Positions 24,781-33,532 of a stretch of 64,000 nucleotides of DNA are shown one piece after another (the stretch's first letter is position 1; each line of letters begins with the position of its first letter). The translations under genes and the position numbers were made by a program. This stretch comes from JBBRHQ01 sp963781345. Lineage in GTDB: Bacteria > Actinomycetota > Thermoleophilia > Solirubrobacterales > 70-9. The notes beneath the pieces are model-generated. The model ran no database searches, was not told the DNA's origin, and was given only the letters and a program-made list of their open reading frames with translations. The DNA lies in NCBI GenBank assembly GCA_963781345.1, contig CAWAFQ010000015.1, positions 62,001 to 126,000 of the forward strand, given 5' to 3'.

Positions 24781-25650
24781 CTACGGCCGGATGCGGTTGT
24801 TCCCGGGGCCACCGCGGAGGTTGTCTTTACCGAGGCCCCCGACAAGGAGGTCGTCGCCCTGGCGGCCTCGGATCAGATCGGCCGCCGCGTCGCCGAAGAG
24901 GCGGTCGGGACCGCCACCACCGTCGATCTTGTCCCTGCCGTTGCCGCCGAAGGCCACGTCGGCCCCGGCTTCCCCGAAGACGGAATCGTCGCCGTCGCCG
25001 GCGACGATGCGATCGTTGCCGGCGCCGCCCCGATCGATATCGGCATCGGGGCCCGAGTCGAGGCGGTCGTCACCGGCCCCTCCATCCAGCTCGTCGTTTC
25101 CCTCGATCCCGACGAGCGCGTCGTTGCCGTCACCGCCGAAGAGCCGGTCGATGCCCGAATCGCCGACGAGCCGGTCGTCGCCTCCGTTTCCGAGGACGAG
25201 GCCACCACCACCGTCATTGCCCTGCGAGATCCGGTCGGCGAAGGCGGAGCCGATGATCGTGTCGGAGCCGTCGCCGCCGTCCAGGGTGGTCGTCACCGGG
25301 GTGAAGATCGGGTTGGTGCCGAATCCCGCGGCCGGGGTCACGGCCGAGAGGTCGATGACGTCATCCTCGTTGAGGCCGAGGACGACGATGCGGGAGACGT
25401 TGCCACAGGGGACGGGCTGGTAGCCGCCCTGGCCCTCGTCGTCCGGGACCAGGGCGCTGGGCGGCGCGCCCGGTGGCTCGGATACATCGACCTCGATGTA
25501 GCCGCCCGTGCAGACCACGGCGAGGCGCTCGTCGCAGCCGTTTACCGGTGAGTCGTCGCCCTCGACGAAGAGGGCACCAAAGCCGGCTCGGGCGGTTGCG
25601 GGACAGCCGCTTGCCCCCTCGCTGGCGGCGGGGTGGCCGAGTGCGACCAA
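24781..25650 (-). CDS. RTX-type calcium-binding repeat protein, signal peptide out of frame
   Basis: The in-frame part gives 289 residues. Residues about 110-289 are glycine/aspartate nonapeptide repeats (GGDGSDTIIGSA, GNGGDDRLVGDSG, GGDGNDALVGIEG, GGAGDDRLDSG), the beta-roll calcium-binding hallmark of haemolysin-type proteins. The N-terminal 100 residues (GFGALFVEGDDSPVNGCDER) are not a known enzyme. A clear signal peptide, MRAPALAAGLAAFAAVAHL, starts at 25705 one frame away; the two meet near 25650 and the distance is one base too long, so a single-base insertion is likely. As read, only a leaderless TTG start is available. Probably a secreted or surface adhesin-like protein. Confidence 0.75.
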   Translation of the reverse strand: MVALGHPAASEGASGCPATARAGFGALFVEGDDSPVNGCDERLAVVCTGGYIEVDVSEPPGAPPSALVPDDEGQGGYQPVPCGNVSRIVVLGLNEDDVIDLSAVTPAAGFGTNPIFTPVTTTLDGGDGSDTIIGSAFADRISQGNDGGGGLVLGNGGDDRLVGDSGIDRLFGGDGNDALVGIEGNDELDGGAGDDRLDSGPDADIDRGGAGNDRIVAGDGDDSVFGEAGADVAFGGNGRDKIDGGGGPDRLFGDAAADLIRGRQGDDLLVGGLGKDNLRGGPGNNRIRP

Positions 25651-25706
25651 GATGGGCGACGGCCGCGAAGGCCGCCAGGCCCGCCGCGAGAGCCGGAGCC
25701 CTCATC

Positions 25707-26003
25707 TCAACCCTGGTCGATGACGGTGTGCCAGGTCGGCAGAAGCGGCTTGGCGTAGAGATCCATGATCGCGTCGCGCGCGGCTTCGATCTCAGCCGAG
25801 AACCAGTATCGCTCGAAGTCGGCGCGGTCGCTCCAGACGGAGGACTGGCGGAAGGCGAGCCGGTCGTCGATCGCGCGGGTCAGCTGCCAGCTGGTTGCGC
25901 CGAAGGCCGGCATCCGGGCCGCCGATGGCCGCCAGAGCTCGTACCAGCGATCGGCGCGGAAGGGGACGATGTGCCAGTCGAGGTCGCAGATCTCGCTCGC
26001 CAT
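25707..26003 (-). CDS. Small unknown protein downstream of ccr (ABM/DUF3291-like)
   Basis: 98 residues, start ATG at 26003, two bases after the ccr stop, so co-transcribed with ccr. Sequence features: LDWHIVPFRADRWYELWRPS, AFRQSSVWSDRADFERYWFS, LLPTWHTVIDQG. A ferredoxin-like alpha/beta pattern with many Trp/Tyr recalls antibiotic-biosynthesis-monooxygenase-type or DUF3291 domains, but the match is weak. Function unknown. It ends next to the RTX gene's signal peptide start. Confidence 0.6.
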   Translation of the reverse strand: MASEICDLDWHIVPFRADRWYELWRPSAARMPAFGATSWQLTRAIDDRLAFRQSSVWSDRADFERYWFSAEIEAARDAIMDLYAKPLLPTWHTVIDQG

Positions 26004-26005
26004 GG

Positions 26006-27262
26006 CTAGGCCCCCACCTCGGCCCGGATCGCGCCCGGGCCCTCCTCGGTCTTGCCGTCGGACTCGGAGTCGGCGCCGACCAGGATCGAGATCTTGCCGA
26101 GGTGCTTGTTTTCGTGCAGGAGCTGGTGGGCGCCGGGCACGCCGTCGAACTCCATCGTCTGCCAGAGCACGGGGCGAATCTTGCCCTCGGCCATTAGCTG
26201 GTTGGCTCGCATGCACTCATAGGCGTTGGCGAAGTGGGATCCGATGATCTGCTTCTGGCGCATCCATAGGTAGCGGACATCGAAATCGAGCGTGTAGCCC
26301 GAGGTCGCACCGCAGATCACCACCTTCCCGAACGGCTTGACGACGAAGACCGACGTCGGGAAGGTCGCCTGGCCGACGTGCTCGAAGACGATGTCGGGCG
26401 CGTCGCCGAGGATCGACTTGACCCGCTTTGCGAACTCGCGCGAGACCTTGAACCGCGCCTTCTCCTCGTCAGCCGACTCGCCTCCCTTTCGCATCATCCC
26501 GGCGAACTCGGAGCGGTTGATGTAGTCGACGGCGCCGAGCTGCTTGACCAGCTCGCCCTTCTCGTCGGAGGAGACAACCCCGATCGCATTGGCGCCGGCC
26601 GCCGCGCAGAGCTGCGTGGCGAAGACCCCGAGACCGCCGGCGGCGCCCCAGATGAGGACGTTGTGTCCCGCCTGCAGACTGCACTGGTCCATCAGCATCC
26701 TGAACGCGGTGAAGTAGGTCAGCCCGTACGCCGAGGACTCGGCCCAGGAGAGGTTCTGGGGGCGGGGGAGGAGCTGCTGGGCCTGGACCTTGGTGAACTG
26801 CGCAAACGACCCCCAGGTCGTCTCGTAGCCCCAGATCTGCTGGCTCGGCGCCGCCAGGGGGTCGAGTCCGTGGACCTCGACGTCCTCGTAGGAGGCCTGG
26901 TTGCAGTGGACGACGACCTCGTCGCCGGGCTTCCACTTGGTCACGCCCTCGCCAACCTTCCAGACGATTCCGGAGGCGTCGGAGCCGCCGATGTGGTGGC
27001 CGTACTCGGGATGGTCTCCGTAGCCGAAGACCGAGACCGGCTTGCCCAGGGCGGCCCAGACGTTGTTGAAGTTGACCCCGGCGGCCATCACCCGCACGAT
27101 CACCTCGAAAGCGCCCGGCTCGGGGACCTCGATCTGCTCGAGCTTGAATGCGTCCTTGGGCTCACCCTCGGTCTCAGGGCGGATGACCCACGCTGCCATG
27201 CTGTCGGGAAGGGTCCCGGGCTCTACGTCGAGCTTTGAGACTTCACTGCTGTCTACGGCCAA
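26006..27262 (-). CDS. ccr: Crotonyl-CoA carboxylase/reductase
   Basis: 418 residues; the start is a TTG at 27262 (an ATG lies at 27199 but would clip the conserved N-terminus). MDR-type fold: AAWVIRPETEGEPKDAFKLE, VMAAGVNFNNVWAALGKPVS (asparagine of the CO2 pocket), WGYETTWGSFAQFTKVQAQQ (glutamate of the pocket; the adjacent aromatic is Tyr), NVLIWGAAGGLGVFATQLCA (NADPH loop), IIGSHFANAYECMRANQLM (the histidine). These match the carboxylating enoyl reductases rather than plain reductases. The enzyme reductively carboxylates crotonyl-CoA to ethylmalonyl-CoA, the committed step of the pathway. Divergent from the coiled-coil nuclease-like gene; 131 bp lie between. Confidence 0.94.
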   Translation of the reverse strand: MAVDSSEVSKLDVEPGTLPDSMAAWVIRPETEGEPKDAFKLEQIEVPEPGAFEVIVRVMAAGVNFNNVWAALGKPVSVFGYGDHPEYGHHIGGSDASGIVWKVGEGVTKWKPGDEVVVHCNQASYEDVEVHGLDPLAAPSQQIWGYETTWGSFAQFTKVQAQQLLPRPQNLSWAESSAYGLTYFTAFRMLMDQCSLQAGHNVLIWGAAGGLGVFATQLCAAAGANAIGVVSSDEKGELVKQLGAVDYINRSEFAGMMRKGGESADEEKARFKVSREFAKRVKSILGDAPDIVFEHVGQATFPTSVFVVKPFGKVVICGATSGYTLDFDVRYLWMRQKQIIGSHFANAYECMRANQLMAEGKIRPVLWQTMEFDGVPGAHQLLHENKHLGKISILVGADSESDGKTEEGPGAIRAEVGA

Positions 27263-27393
27263 GGGGGTCCTCCGCGCGGTTGGGGGTGAGCGATCGCAAT
27301 CCTAAAGGAGAGCCATCGGTGAGGGCCGGCGCCGAATTCCGGCGGCCGCCGTCAGATTCCTGTCCGGGCCTGCGACTACCTTCGTGAGTCCAG

Positions 27394-28731
27394 ATGGAAG
27401 CGTCCGAGAAGCCACATATCAACCCAGAGAAATCGACCGTGAGGCCGATCGGCAGCCGCCTGGTGATCGAGCACCTCGAGGTCGACGACGAGCGCTCCTC
27501 CAGGGTTGTTCGTGAGCGGATCGAGGCCGGACACAGCGGTGAGGAGACCGTCCGCGATGCGATCGAGATCGGCGCGCGCGTGCTCGAACGCGAGGGCCTG
27601 GCGGCCGAGGTCGACTACGTTCAGCGCGAGTTCGAGCGCACCTCGGGTCAGGTGAGGGAGCAGTTCAGCGAGCAGGCGAAGAGCCTCACCGACACGGTTC
27701 AGGCGGAGCTCCAGAGGGTCTTCGGAGACGAGGGCGGAGTCATGGCCGAAGCCCTCGACGATCACGCGGACGAACTTGCCAAGCAGATCACCCGGCACTT
27801 CGGCGACGAGAGCTCGGAGGCCGTCCAGCATCGCGTCCGAGAGTTGGTTGAGAGGTCGATGCGGGAGTCCCGCGAGAGCCTGATCAGGCACCTCTCCTCC
27901 GAGGACGGCTCCAACCCGCTCGCCGACTTCAAGCTGAGCGTCAACACGACGGTCCGCGATGCCGTGCGAGCGCTGAAGGAAGAGGAGAAGGCCACCCGGG
28001 AGAAGCTCGAGAAGGTTCAGCAGGACGTGGTCAGGCTGACCGAGCAGACCGAGGCGAAGAAGATTCTCACCGCGTCCGAGGAGGCCGGGACCCGCAAGGG
28101 GCTTGACTTCGAAGAGCGCGTCCACAAGGCAATCGAGGGCATTGCCTCGGGTCGCGGTGACGCAGCCCTCGGGGTTGGCCACCAGTCCGGCGCAGGAGGG
28201 AGCAAGAAGGGCGATGTCGTCGTAGAAGTCGGGGGCGCGGACGGCCCCGCCCAGGGCAGGTTCGTGGTCGAGGTCAAGGATTCCCAGCTGACCAAGCCGA
28301 AGGCCTGGGCGGAGCTGAAGGGGGCGATGGAGGCCCGCGACGCGGCGTTCGCGATCCTTGTGGTGGCCGGCGAGGCGAACATTCCCGCGGGCCAATCCGA
28401 GTTGCACGAGTACGAGGGCAACAAGCTGATCGTCGCCGTGGATCCCCAGAGCCCGGCAGACCGCAGCCTCGAGTTGGCCTATCGCTACGCGAGATGCAAG
28501 GTCATCCTCGCCCGTGAGGGCGAGCTGACGCTCGATGCGGCCGGGGTTCGCGATGCGACCACGGAAGCGATGGCCGCGCTGGAGGAAGCGAGAAACATCA
28601 GGTCGGCGCTGACCACGGCATCGAAGAGCGTGGATAGGGCGCGCACCGGCGTCGACGCTCTCGTTGACAGCGTCCTCGAGAAGCTGGAGCGGATCGAGTC
28701 ATTGGTCGGCGAAGCCGGCGACGGCGACTGA
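27394..28731 (+). CDS. Coiled-coil protein with a PD-(D/E)XK nuclease-like domain
   Basis: 445 residues. The first 215 are mostly charged helix and coiled coil (VRERIEAGHSGEETVRDAIE, KEEEKATREKLEKVQQDVVR). Residues about 230-370 look like a restriction-endonuclease fold: GLDFEERVHKAIEG (first glutamate), KKGDVVVEVGGADG (central Asp), GRFVVEVKDSQLTKPKAW (the E-x-K), then AFAILVVAGEAN. A second helical region follows (about 375-440). Overall shape recalls RmuC or DUF2130-type proteins. It stands alone, divergent from ccr. Candidate role: DNA repair or defence; not demonstrated. Confidence 0.7.
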   Translation: MEASEKPHINPEKSTVRPIGSRLVIEHLEVDDERSSRVVRERIEAGHSGEETVRDAIEIGARVLEREGLAAEVDYVQREFERTSGQVREQFSEQAKSLTDTVQAELQRVFGDEGGVMAEALDDHADELAKQITRHFGDESSEAVQHRVRELVERSMRESRESLIRHLSSEDGSNPLADFKLSVNTTVRDAVRALKEEEKATREKLEKVQQDVVRLTEQTEAKKILTASEEAGTRKGLDFEERVHKAIEGIASGRGDAALGVGHQSGAGGSKKGDVVVEVGGADGPAQGRFVVEVKDSQLTKPKAWAELKGAMEARDAAFAILVVAGEANIPAGQSELHEYEGNKLIVAVDPQSPADRSLELAYRYARCKVILAREGELTLDAAGVRDATTEAMAALEEARNIRSALTTASKSVDRARTGVDALVDSVLEKLERIESLVGEAGDGD

Positions 28732-28847
28732 CCAGCTGGCCGCGGGCCGCCAGGCTCGATCAGGTCGGGCCGCGGATCGCCCGCCAGATCGGGTCCGCGA
28801 CGCATCCAAGGTCCTGGATGAGCCAGAGCGGGGGCCTGGGACCGCGG

Positions 28848-29324
28848 CTAGGGCAGCTCCAGTTCGTTGGAGGAGGAGGTGCGGTCGGGGCCGACATAGA
28901 GCCGGGCCGCAACCGCCGTCGGGATGTCGGCGGCGCCGACCAGATAGTCGCCGGTCGGCAGGAATACCTTGTAGGCGGCGGTCCCGTTCGCGACGACGAT
29001 CGGTGAGGTCGAGTCCTTCGGACCGACGATCTCGAGGTGGCTGTCGAAGTTGGTGAGGTTGGCGATGGTCAGCGCGACCAGCAGCGGCTGGTCGGAGTTG
29101 ACGCCCTGCTGCTGCGCCTGGGCCCGTCTGGCCGGGCCCTCGACCCCGACGACCCGGGGGGTGATGCTGACCTTCTTCGCGGCGATGCTGACCGTGATCG
29201 GCGTCGGTGAGGCCGGCCTCGGGTCATTGGCGTGCTCCTGGGCGCCGCACCCGGCGAGCCCGAGGCCGACGATCAGGGTCCCGAGCACGCAGGCAGTCGT
29301 CGATATACCTCTCCCGCGGGCCAT
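28848..29324 (-). CDS. Lipoprotein of unknown function
   Basis: 158 residues. Signal peptide ending in a lipobox, LGTLIVGLGLAGCGAQEHAN, with the lipidated cysteine at position 26. The mature part has an immunoglobulin-like strand pattern (ITVSIAAKKVSITPRVVGV, LLVALTIANLTNFDSHLEIV, AAYKVFLPTGDYLVGAADIP). No enzymatic motif. It stands 117 bp after the convergent coiled-coil gene; that gap shows nothing. Confidence 0.75.
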   Translation of the reverse strand: MARGRGISTTACVLGTLIVGLGLAGCGAQEHANDPRPASPTPITVSIAAKKVSITPRVVGVEGPARRAQAQQQGVNSDQPLLVALTIANLTNFDSHLEIVGPKDSTSPIVVANGTAAYKVFLPTGDYLVGAADIPTAVAARLYVGPDRTSSSNELELP

Positions 29325-29375
29325 CGGAGAGGGAATCTAACCGAAGCGGGCGGATCCGGCCTGGCTTCTCCCCGC

Positions 29376-30419
29376 TCAGCCGAACCAGACCGAACGCCGG
29401 GCCCCGAGCATCTCGTCGAGCTGGAGTTGGATCCGGGTCCGGATCTCCTCCGCGATCGACTGGATCTCCGCCGGGTCGTCTGCGGTCTCGGGCGGGTATT
29501 GGGACATCTCCACAGGCTCGAGGAATCGGATCTTGAACTTCGCCGGCATGTACATCAATCCGGCGGCAAGGCCGAATTGCGGGAAGGCGTGGTTGAAGGG
29601 GAAGTAGATGAGGCCGCTGAGCCGCTGCATCGTGCGCATATGGGCAAAGATCGGCATCGCCTCTTCGCCGCCGATCAGCGCTATCGGGACGATCGGGACC
29701 CGAGCCCGGATCGCCGTTCGGACGAAGCCGCCGCGGCCGAAGCGGCGCAGCCGGTAGCGCTGCCAGAAGACCTTGCGAGTCCCCTTCTGGCCCTCGGGGA
29801 AGACGATCGCCAGCCGGCCCTCGTCGTGGAGCAGGCGCTGTGCGTTTTCGCGGTGAGCGGCGACCATCCCGATCTTGTTGGTCAACATCCCGACCCCCGG
29901 ATACCCCTTGAACCAGTGCTCTCCGAGCATGTAGAGGGGCCGCGGATGGGAGTGCTCGTTGCGGATCGCCTGCATCACCATCGGCGCGTCGGGTGGCAGC
30001 GCCCCGGAGTGGTTGGAAACGAGCAGAGCGCCACCGGCGGCGGGGATGTTCTCGATCCCCTCCGTCTCGACCCGGAACCAGTAGCGGTAGTAGAAGTTCA
30101 GCGCCGGCTCTAGCATCGAGACGACTCGCTCGGAGCGCCCCCAGTCATCGAGCGAGCGCTCCTCGTCTGTGGCCGGCAGCAGCGCTCTCAGGTCCGGGAG
30201 GTTCGCCCGCCTCTCCGGAGCCTCCGGGGGAGCTGCGAAATCGTCTGCGCTGGGGTCGAAGGATTCGGGATGGCCGCTTGGATCCTCGGCACCGGCGCCG
30301 AACTCGGGGGCCGCCGCCATCCCGGGCTCGCCGAGGTTTGCACCGACGACATGGCCGCCGACGAGGGGGCTGTCGGCGCCCAGTGGCTTTCCACCGAGGC
30401 CGCGGCCTCGGGCGCTCAA
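29376..30419 (-). CDS. Lysophospholipid acyltransferase (PlsC-like)
   Basis: 347 residues from a TTG at 30419 that overlaps the ygfZ stop (TTGA); an ATG at 30323 gives 315. The N-terminal 120 residues are acidic and low in structure. The acyltransferase core starts with NFYYRYWFRVETEGIENIPA, then the catalytic VSNHSGALPPDAPMVMQAI (histidine and aspartate six residues apart, the variant seen in many actinobacterial members), EGRLAIVFPEGQKGTRKVF and VPIVPIALIGGEEAMPIF. It probably acylates a lysophospholipid or a similar membrane lipid. Translational coupling with ygfZ is clear, but the functions are not obviously linked. Confidence 0.85.
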   Translation of the reverse strand: MSARGRGLGGKPLGADSPLVGGHVVGANLGEPGMAAAPEFGAGAEDPSGHPESFDPSADDFAAPPEAPERRANLPDLRALLPATDEERSLDDWGRSERVVSMLEPALNFYYRYWFRVETEGIENIPAAGGALLVSNHSGALPPDAPMVMQAIRNEHSHPRPLYMLGEHWFKGYPGVGMLTNKIGMVAAHRENAQRLLHDEGRLAIVFPEGQKGTRKVFWQRYRLRRFGRGGFVRTAIRARVPIVPIALIGGEEAMPIFAHMRTMQRLSGLIYFPFNHAFPQFGLAAGLMYMPAKFKIRFLEPVEMSQYPPETADDPAEIQSIAEEIRTRIQLQLDEMLGARRSVWFG

Positions 30420-31375
30420 GCGGATTCCCCGAAAGGAAGCTCGACGACCTCGGCGGTGCCGCCGCCGCCGATCTCGAGTGAGGTACCGGGCTCCGCCTCG
30501 CGCCGCAGGATCGCGAGCCCGATCGGGCCCAGCGCGGGGGAGATGCAGGCGCTGCCGATCGCACCGGCCTCGCGCTCTCCCAGCGCAAGTGCGGCTCCGG
30601 CGCTGGTCGCCCGGTCGAACCGCAGACCGCGAAGATGGCGGTTCGGCCTGCCCTTGTAGTGGAGACGGGCGACCGTCTCCTGGCCGATGTAGCAACCCTT
30701 CGTGAAGCTCACCGCCGACTCGACGATCCCCGCCTCAGCGGGCATCGTCCCCGGAGTGATCTCCGCGCCGAAGCGCGGCACGCCGGCCTCGATCCGCAGG
30801 ATCTCCGCAGCCTCCTCGCCGACCTCGCCGGCACCGCGCTCGAGCAGAGCCATTGCCAGAGCATCCCGGTCGCGAGCGGCACAGAGCAGGTCGACGCCGT
30901 CCCGCGTGGCGATCGCTCGGACCCCGATGCCGTCGATGACGCCCTCTTCGGATGAGCTCTCCTCGCCCGGAATGAACCCCGAGATCTCGGCGCTGCGGGG
31001 GCCCAGCAGCGACAGCAGCGAGCGCTCCGCGGTCTCGTTTACGACCTCGGCGTCGCGGCCGATGTTGTAGGTACTCAGATGGCGGATCGCGGGGTCGAGC
31101 GCAATCGGCTCCGTGTCGAGCAAAATCTCGTCCGGCGCCGTTCGCAGCACCCGCATGTCGGCCTGCATGTGGCCCTTGCGGTCGAGCAGCGCCGCGTAAC
31201 AGCCCTCTCCTGGCTCGAGCTCCTCGATCTCGTTGGTCAACTGCCCCTGCAGGTACTCGGCGGCCTCGGCGCCACGAACCGCGAGCTTCCCGCGGCTCGA
31301 GCGATCCAGCAGCCCACACTCCTCGCGGAGTTGTCGGTACTGCGCGTCGATCTCGATTGCCACCGGTGCGCCCAC
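30416..31375 (-). CDS. ygfZ: YgfZ/GcvT-domain folate-binding protein
   Basis: 319 residues from a GTG at 31375 (a second GTG at 31366). GcvT-like folate-binding fold with the family signature SFTKGCYIGQETVARLHYKG near residue 215, GQLTNEIEELEPGEG near 45, and ALLDRKGHMQADMRVLRTAP. YgfZ helps assembly or repair of iron-sulphur enzymes with tetrahydrofolate. Divergent from a DtxR-family regulator, with a 64-bp intergenic region. Confidence 0.9.
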   Translation of the reverse strand: MGAPVAIEIDAQYRQLREECGLLDRSSRGKLAVRGAEAAEYLQGQLTNEIEELEPGEGCYAALLDRKGHMQADMRVLRTAPDEILLDTEPIALDPAIRHLSTYNIGRDAEVVNETAERSLLSLLGPRSAEISGFIPGEESSSEEGVIDGIGVRAIATRDGVDLLCAARDRDALAMALLERGAGEVGEEAAEILRIEAGVPRFGAEITPGTMPAEAGIVESAVSFTKGCYIGQETVARLHYKGRPNRHLRGLRFDRATSAGAALALGEREAGAIGSACISPALGPIGLAILRREAEPGTSLEIGGGGTAEVVELPFGESA

Positions 31376-31439
31376 AACGGCGATTCTACGGCAGCGCCTT
31401 CGTCGCCAAGAGCGGTTTAGATGTGTCAAACTTCCAGTT

Positions 31440-32180
31440 GTGTCGGCTCACAACAGGGAGAACCCGCAGCCCGGCGCTCACCGCAGCGGCCACGCCCGTC
31501 CCGCGCGCAGCGCCCCGAACACCGAGGCGGTCGAGGACTACCTGAAGGCGATCTACGGTCTCGGCAGGCGCAACGAGGGCCCGGTCGGTACAAGCGAGTT
31601 GGCCGAGCGCCTCGGCGTCACGCCGGCGACCGCGACCGCGATGCTGAAGCGCCTCGATGGGCGCGGTCTCGTCATCTACAGGCCCTACCGCGGCGCCACC
31701 CTCAGCCCGGACGGGGAGCGGGTCGCCCTCGAGGTGATCCGCCACCACCGCCTGCTCGAGTCCTACCTGGCGCAGGCGTTGGGGATGCCGTGGGATCGCG
31801 TCCACGAGGAGGCCGAGGTCCTCGAGCACTACATCTCCGAGGATCTCGAGACGCTGATCGCCGAGAAGCTCGGGGAGCCGAGCCACGATCCCCACGGGGA
31901 CCCGATCCCGGGGCCCGATCTGCGGCCGCCCGGTGAGTCCGGCAATCGCCAGCTTTCCGAGCTCGAGCCGGGCGAGAGGGGCGTCTTCGCCCGCGTCTCC
32001 GATACCGACCCGGCGATGCTGCGCTATCTCTCCGAGCGCGGGATCACGCCGGGCGTCGAGATCCTGGTCACCGGACGCCAGCCGTTCGAGGGACCGCTTC
32101 TGGTCGAGATCGGCGGAGTCGAGCACGCGCTCGGCGGGGAGCTTGCTCGCCGCATGCGCGTCGGCGAGGGCCGAGCGTGA
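31440..32180 (+). CDS. DtxR/MntR-family metalloregulator
   Basis: 246 residues from a GTG at 31440. Winged helix-turn-helix: AVEDYLKAIYGLGRRNEGPV, ELAERLGVTPATATAMLKRL, VIYRPYRGATLSPDGERVAL. The dimer/metal domain follows (HHRLLESYLAQALGMPWDRV, HEEAEVLEHYISEDLETLI), and residues about 165-246 form a FeoA-like SH3 domain (GERGVFARVSDTDPAMLRYL). It overlaps the NRAMP gene by 4 bp (GTGA), so it most likely responds to Mn(II) or Fe(II) and controls that transporter. About 40 residues before the helix-turn-helix are Arg/Ala/Pro-rich and probably disordered. Confidence 0.9.
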   Translation: MSAHNRENPQPGAHRSGHARPARSAPNTEAVEDYLKAIYGLGRRNEGPVGTSELAERLGVTPATATAMLKRLDGRGLVIYRPYRGATLSPDGERVALEVIRHHRLLESYLAQALGMPWDRVHEEAEVLEHYISEDLETLIAEKLGEPSHDPHGDPIPGPDLRPPGESGNRQLSELEPGERGVFARVSDTDPAMLRYLSERGITPGVEILVTGRQPFEGPLLVEIGGVEHALGGELARRMRVGEGRA

Positions 32181-33523
32181 AGCCACCGCCCGTCGTCGAG
32201 GCGCCGCCGGCCCCCGAGCGGGCCCCGGCGAAGGCGCCAGCGGTCGAGGACGTCCTCCCCGGCGAGGCGGCGGTCGCAGCGGCGGCACGGCGCTCGCTCG
32301 ACGGGCATGCGCGCGGGCTGCGCCGGGTCTGGCCCTTCATGGGCCCTGCCTTCATCGCCGCGGTCGCCTACATCGACCCGGGGAACTTCGCCACCAACAT
32401 CGCCGGAGGCGCCAAGTTCGGCTACCTGCTGCTGTGGGTGATCCTCGCGGCGAACCTGATCGCGATGGTCGTTCAGACCCAGTCGGCGAAGCTCGGGATC
32501 GCGACCGGGAAGAACCTCGCCGAGCTCTGCCGCGAGAGCTTCAGCCGGCGGACGTCGGTCGGCCTCTGGCTGCAGGCGGAGGTGGTGGCGATGGCCACCG
32601 ATATCGCCGAGGTGGTCGGCGCCGCGCTCGGGCTCAACCTCCTCTTCGGTATCCCTCTGTTCCCAGCCGGCCTGATCGCGGGCGCCGGCGCCTTCGGGAT
32701 CCTGGCGCTGCAGCAGAGGGGTTTCCGCCGGCTCGAGGCCGGGATAACGGCCCTCGTCGGCGTCGTCGTCGCCTCCTTCGTCTTCGAGCTCTTCCACTCA
32801 AACCCCGATGGCGGGGAGGTTGCCAAGCACCTCTTCATCCCCGGCTTCGCCGGCACCGAGAGCATCCTGCTGGCGACCGGGATCATCGGCGCGACGGTGA
32901 TGCCGCACGTCATCTACCTGCACTCGGCGCTGACCCAGAGGCGGATCGTCGGTCGCGACGAGTCGGAGCGGCGAAGGATTCTGCGCTTCGAGAAGATCGA
33001 CGTGGTGATCGCGATGTCGATCGCGGGCGTTGTCAACCTCTCGATGATGATCGTCGCCGCCGCGCTCTTCCACGAGGGCGGCCTCACCGGGATCGACTCG
33101 ATCGAGACTGCCTACGCCGGCCTCCAGACTCTGGTCTCGACCAACGCCGCATCGATCTTCGGGATCGCGCTGCTGGCGTCCGGTTTCGCCTCCTCCTCGG
33201 TCGGGACGATGGCCGGACAGGTGGTGATGCAGGGTTTCATCGAGCGGCAGATCCCGATCTTCTTCCGGCGCGCGATCACCCTGATCCCGGCGCTGGTCGT
33301 GCTCGCCATCGGCCTCAGCCCGACCAAGGCCCTGGTCGGCAGCCAGGTGGTCCTCTCCTTCGGGATCCCGTTTGCGCTGGTGCCGTTGCTTGTGATCGCG
33401 CGCAAGCCGGAGGTGATGGGCGGGCTCGCCAACCCCCCATGGCTGACCCTCTTCGCCGGCACCCTGGCGGCGATGATCATCGGCCTCAACGTGTTCCTCC
33501 TTCAGCAGGTCTTCTTCGGTTAG
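32177..33523 (+). CDS. mntH: NRAMP-family divalent metal (Mn2+/Fe2+) transporter
   Basis: 448 residues from a GTG at 32177. After a Pro/Ala/Glu-rich cytoplasmic tail of about 45 residues come about 11 membrane helices. The metal site is visible: AVAYIDPGNFATNIAGGA (helix 1 DPGN) and IIGATVMPHVIYLHSAL (helix 6 MPH). Proton-coupled uptake of Mn2+ or Fe2+ is expected. It is translationally coupled to the DtxR-family regulator, a textbook MntR-MntH type arrangement. The long N-terminal tail is unusual for the family. Confidence 0.95.
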   Translation: MKPPPVVEAPPAPERAPAKAPAVEDVLPGEAAVAAAARRSLDGHARGLRRVWPFMGPAFIAAVAYIDPGNFATNIAGGAKFGYLLLWVILAANLIAMVVQTQSAKLGIATGKNLAELCRESFSRRTSVGLWLQAEVVAMATDIAEVVGAALGLNLLFGIPLFPAGLIAGAGAFGILALQQRGFRRLEAGITALVGVVVASFVFELFHSNPDGGEVAKHLFIPGFAGTESILLATGIIGATVMPHVIYLHSALTQRRIVGRDESERRRILRFEKIDVVIAMSIAGVVNLSMMIVAAALFHEGGLTGIDSIETAYAGLQTLVSTNAASIFGIALLASGFASSSVGTMAGQVVMQGFIERQIPIFFRRAITLIPALVVLAIGLSPTKALVGSQVVLSFGIPFALVPLLVIARKPEVMGGLANPPWLTLFAGTLAAMIIGLNVFLLQQVFFG

Positions 33524-33532
33524 CCTGGGAGC

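Noticed and set aside
31415..31431. Possible DtxR/MntR operator GTTTAGATGTGTCAAAC before the regulator gene
   Set aside because: Only the outer four bases on each side are symmetrical and it does not match IdeR, DtxR or MntR consensus boxes well enough.
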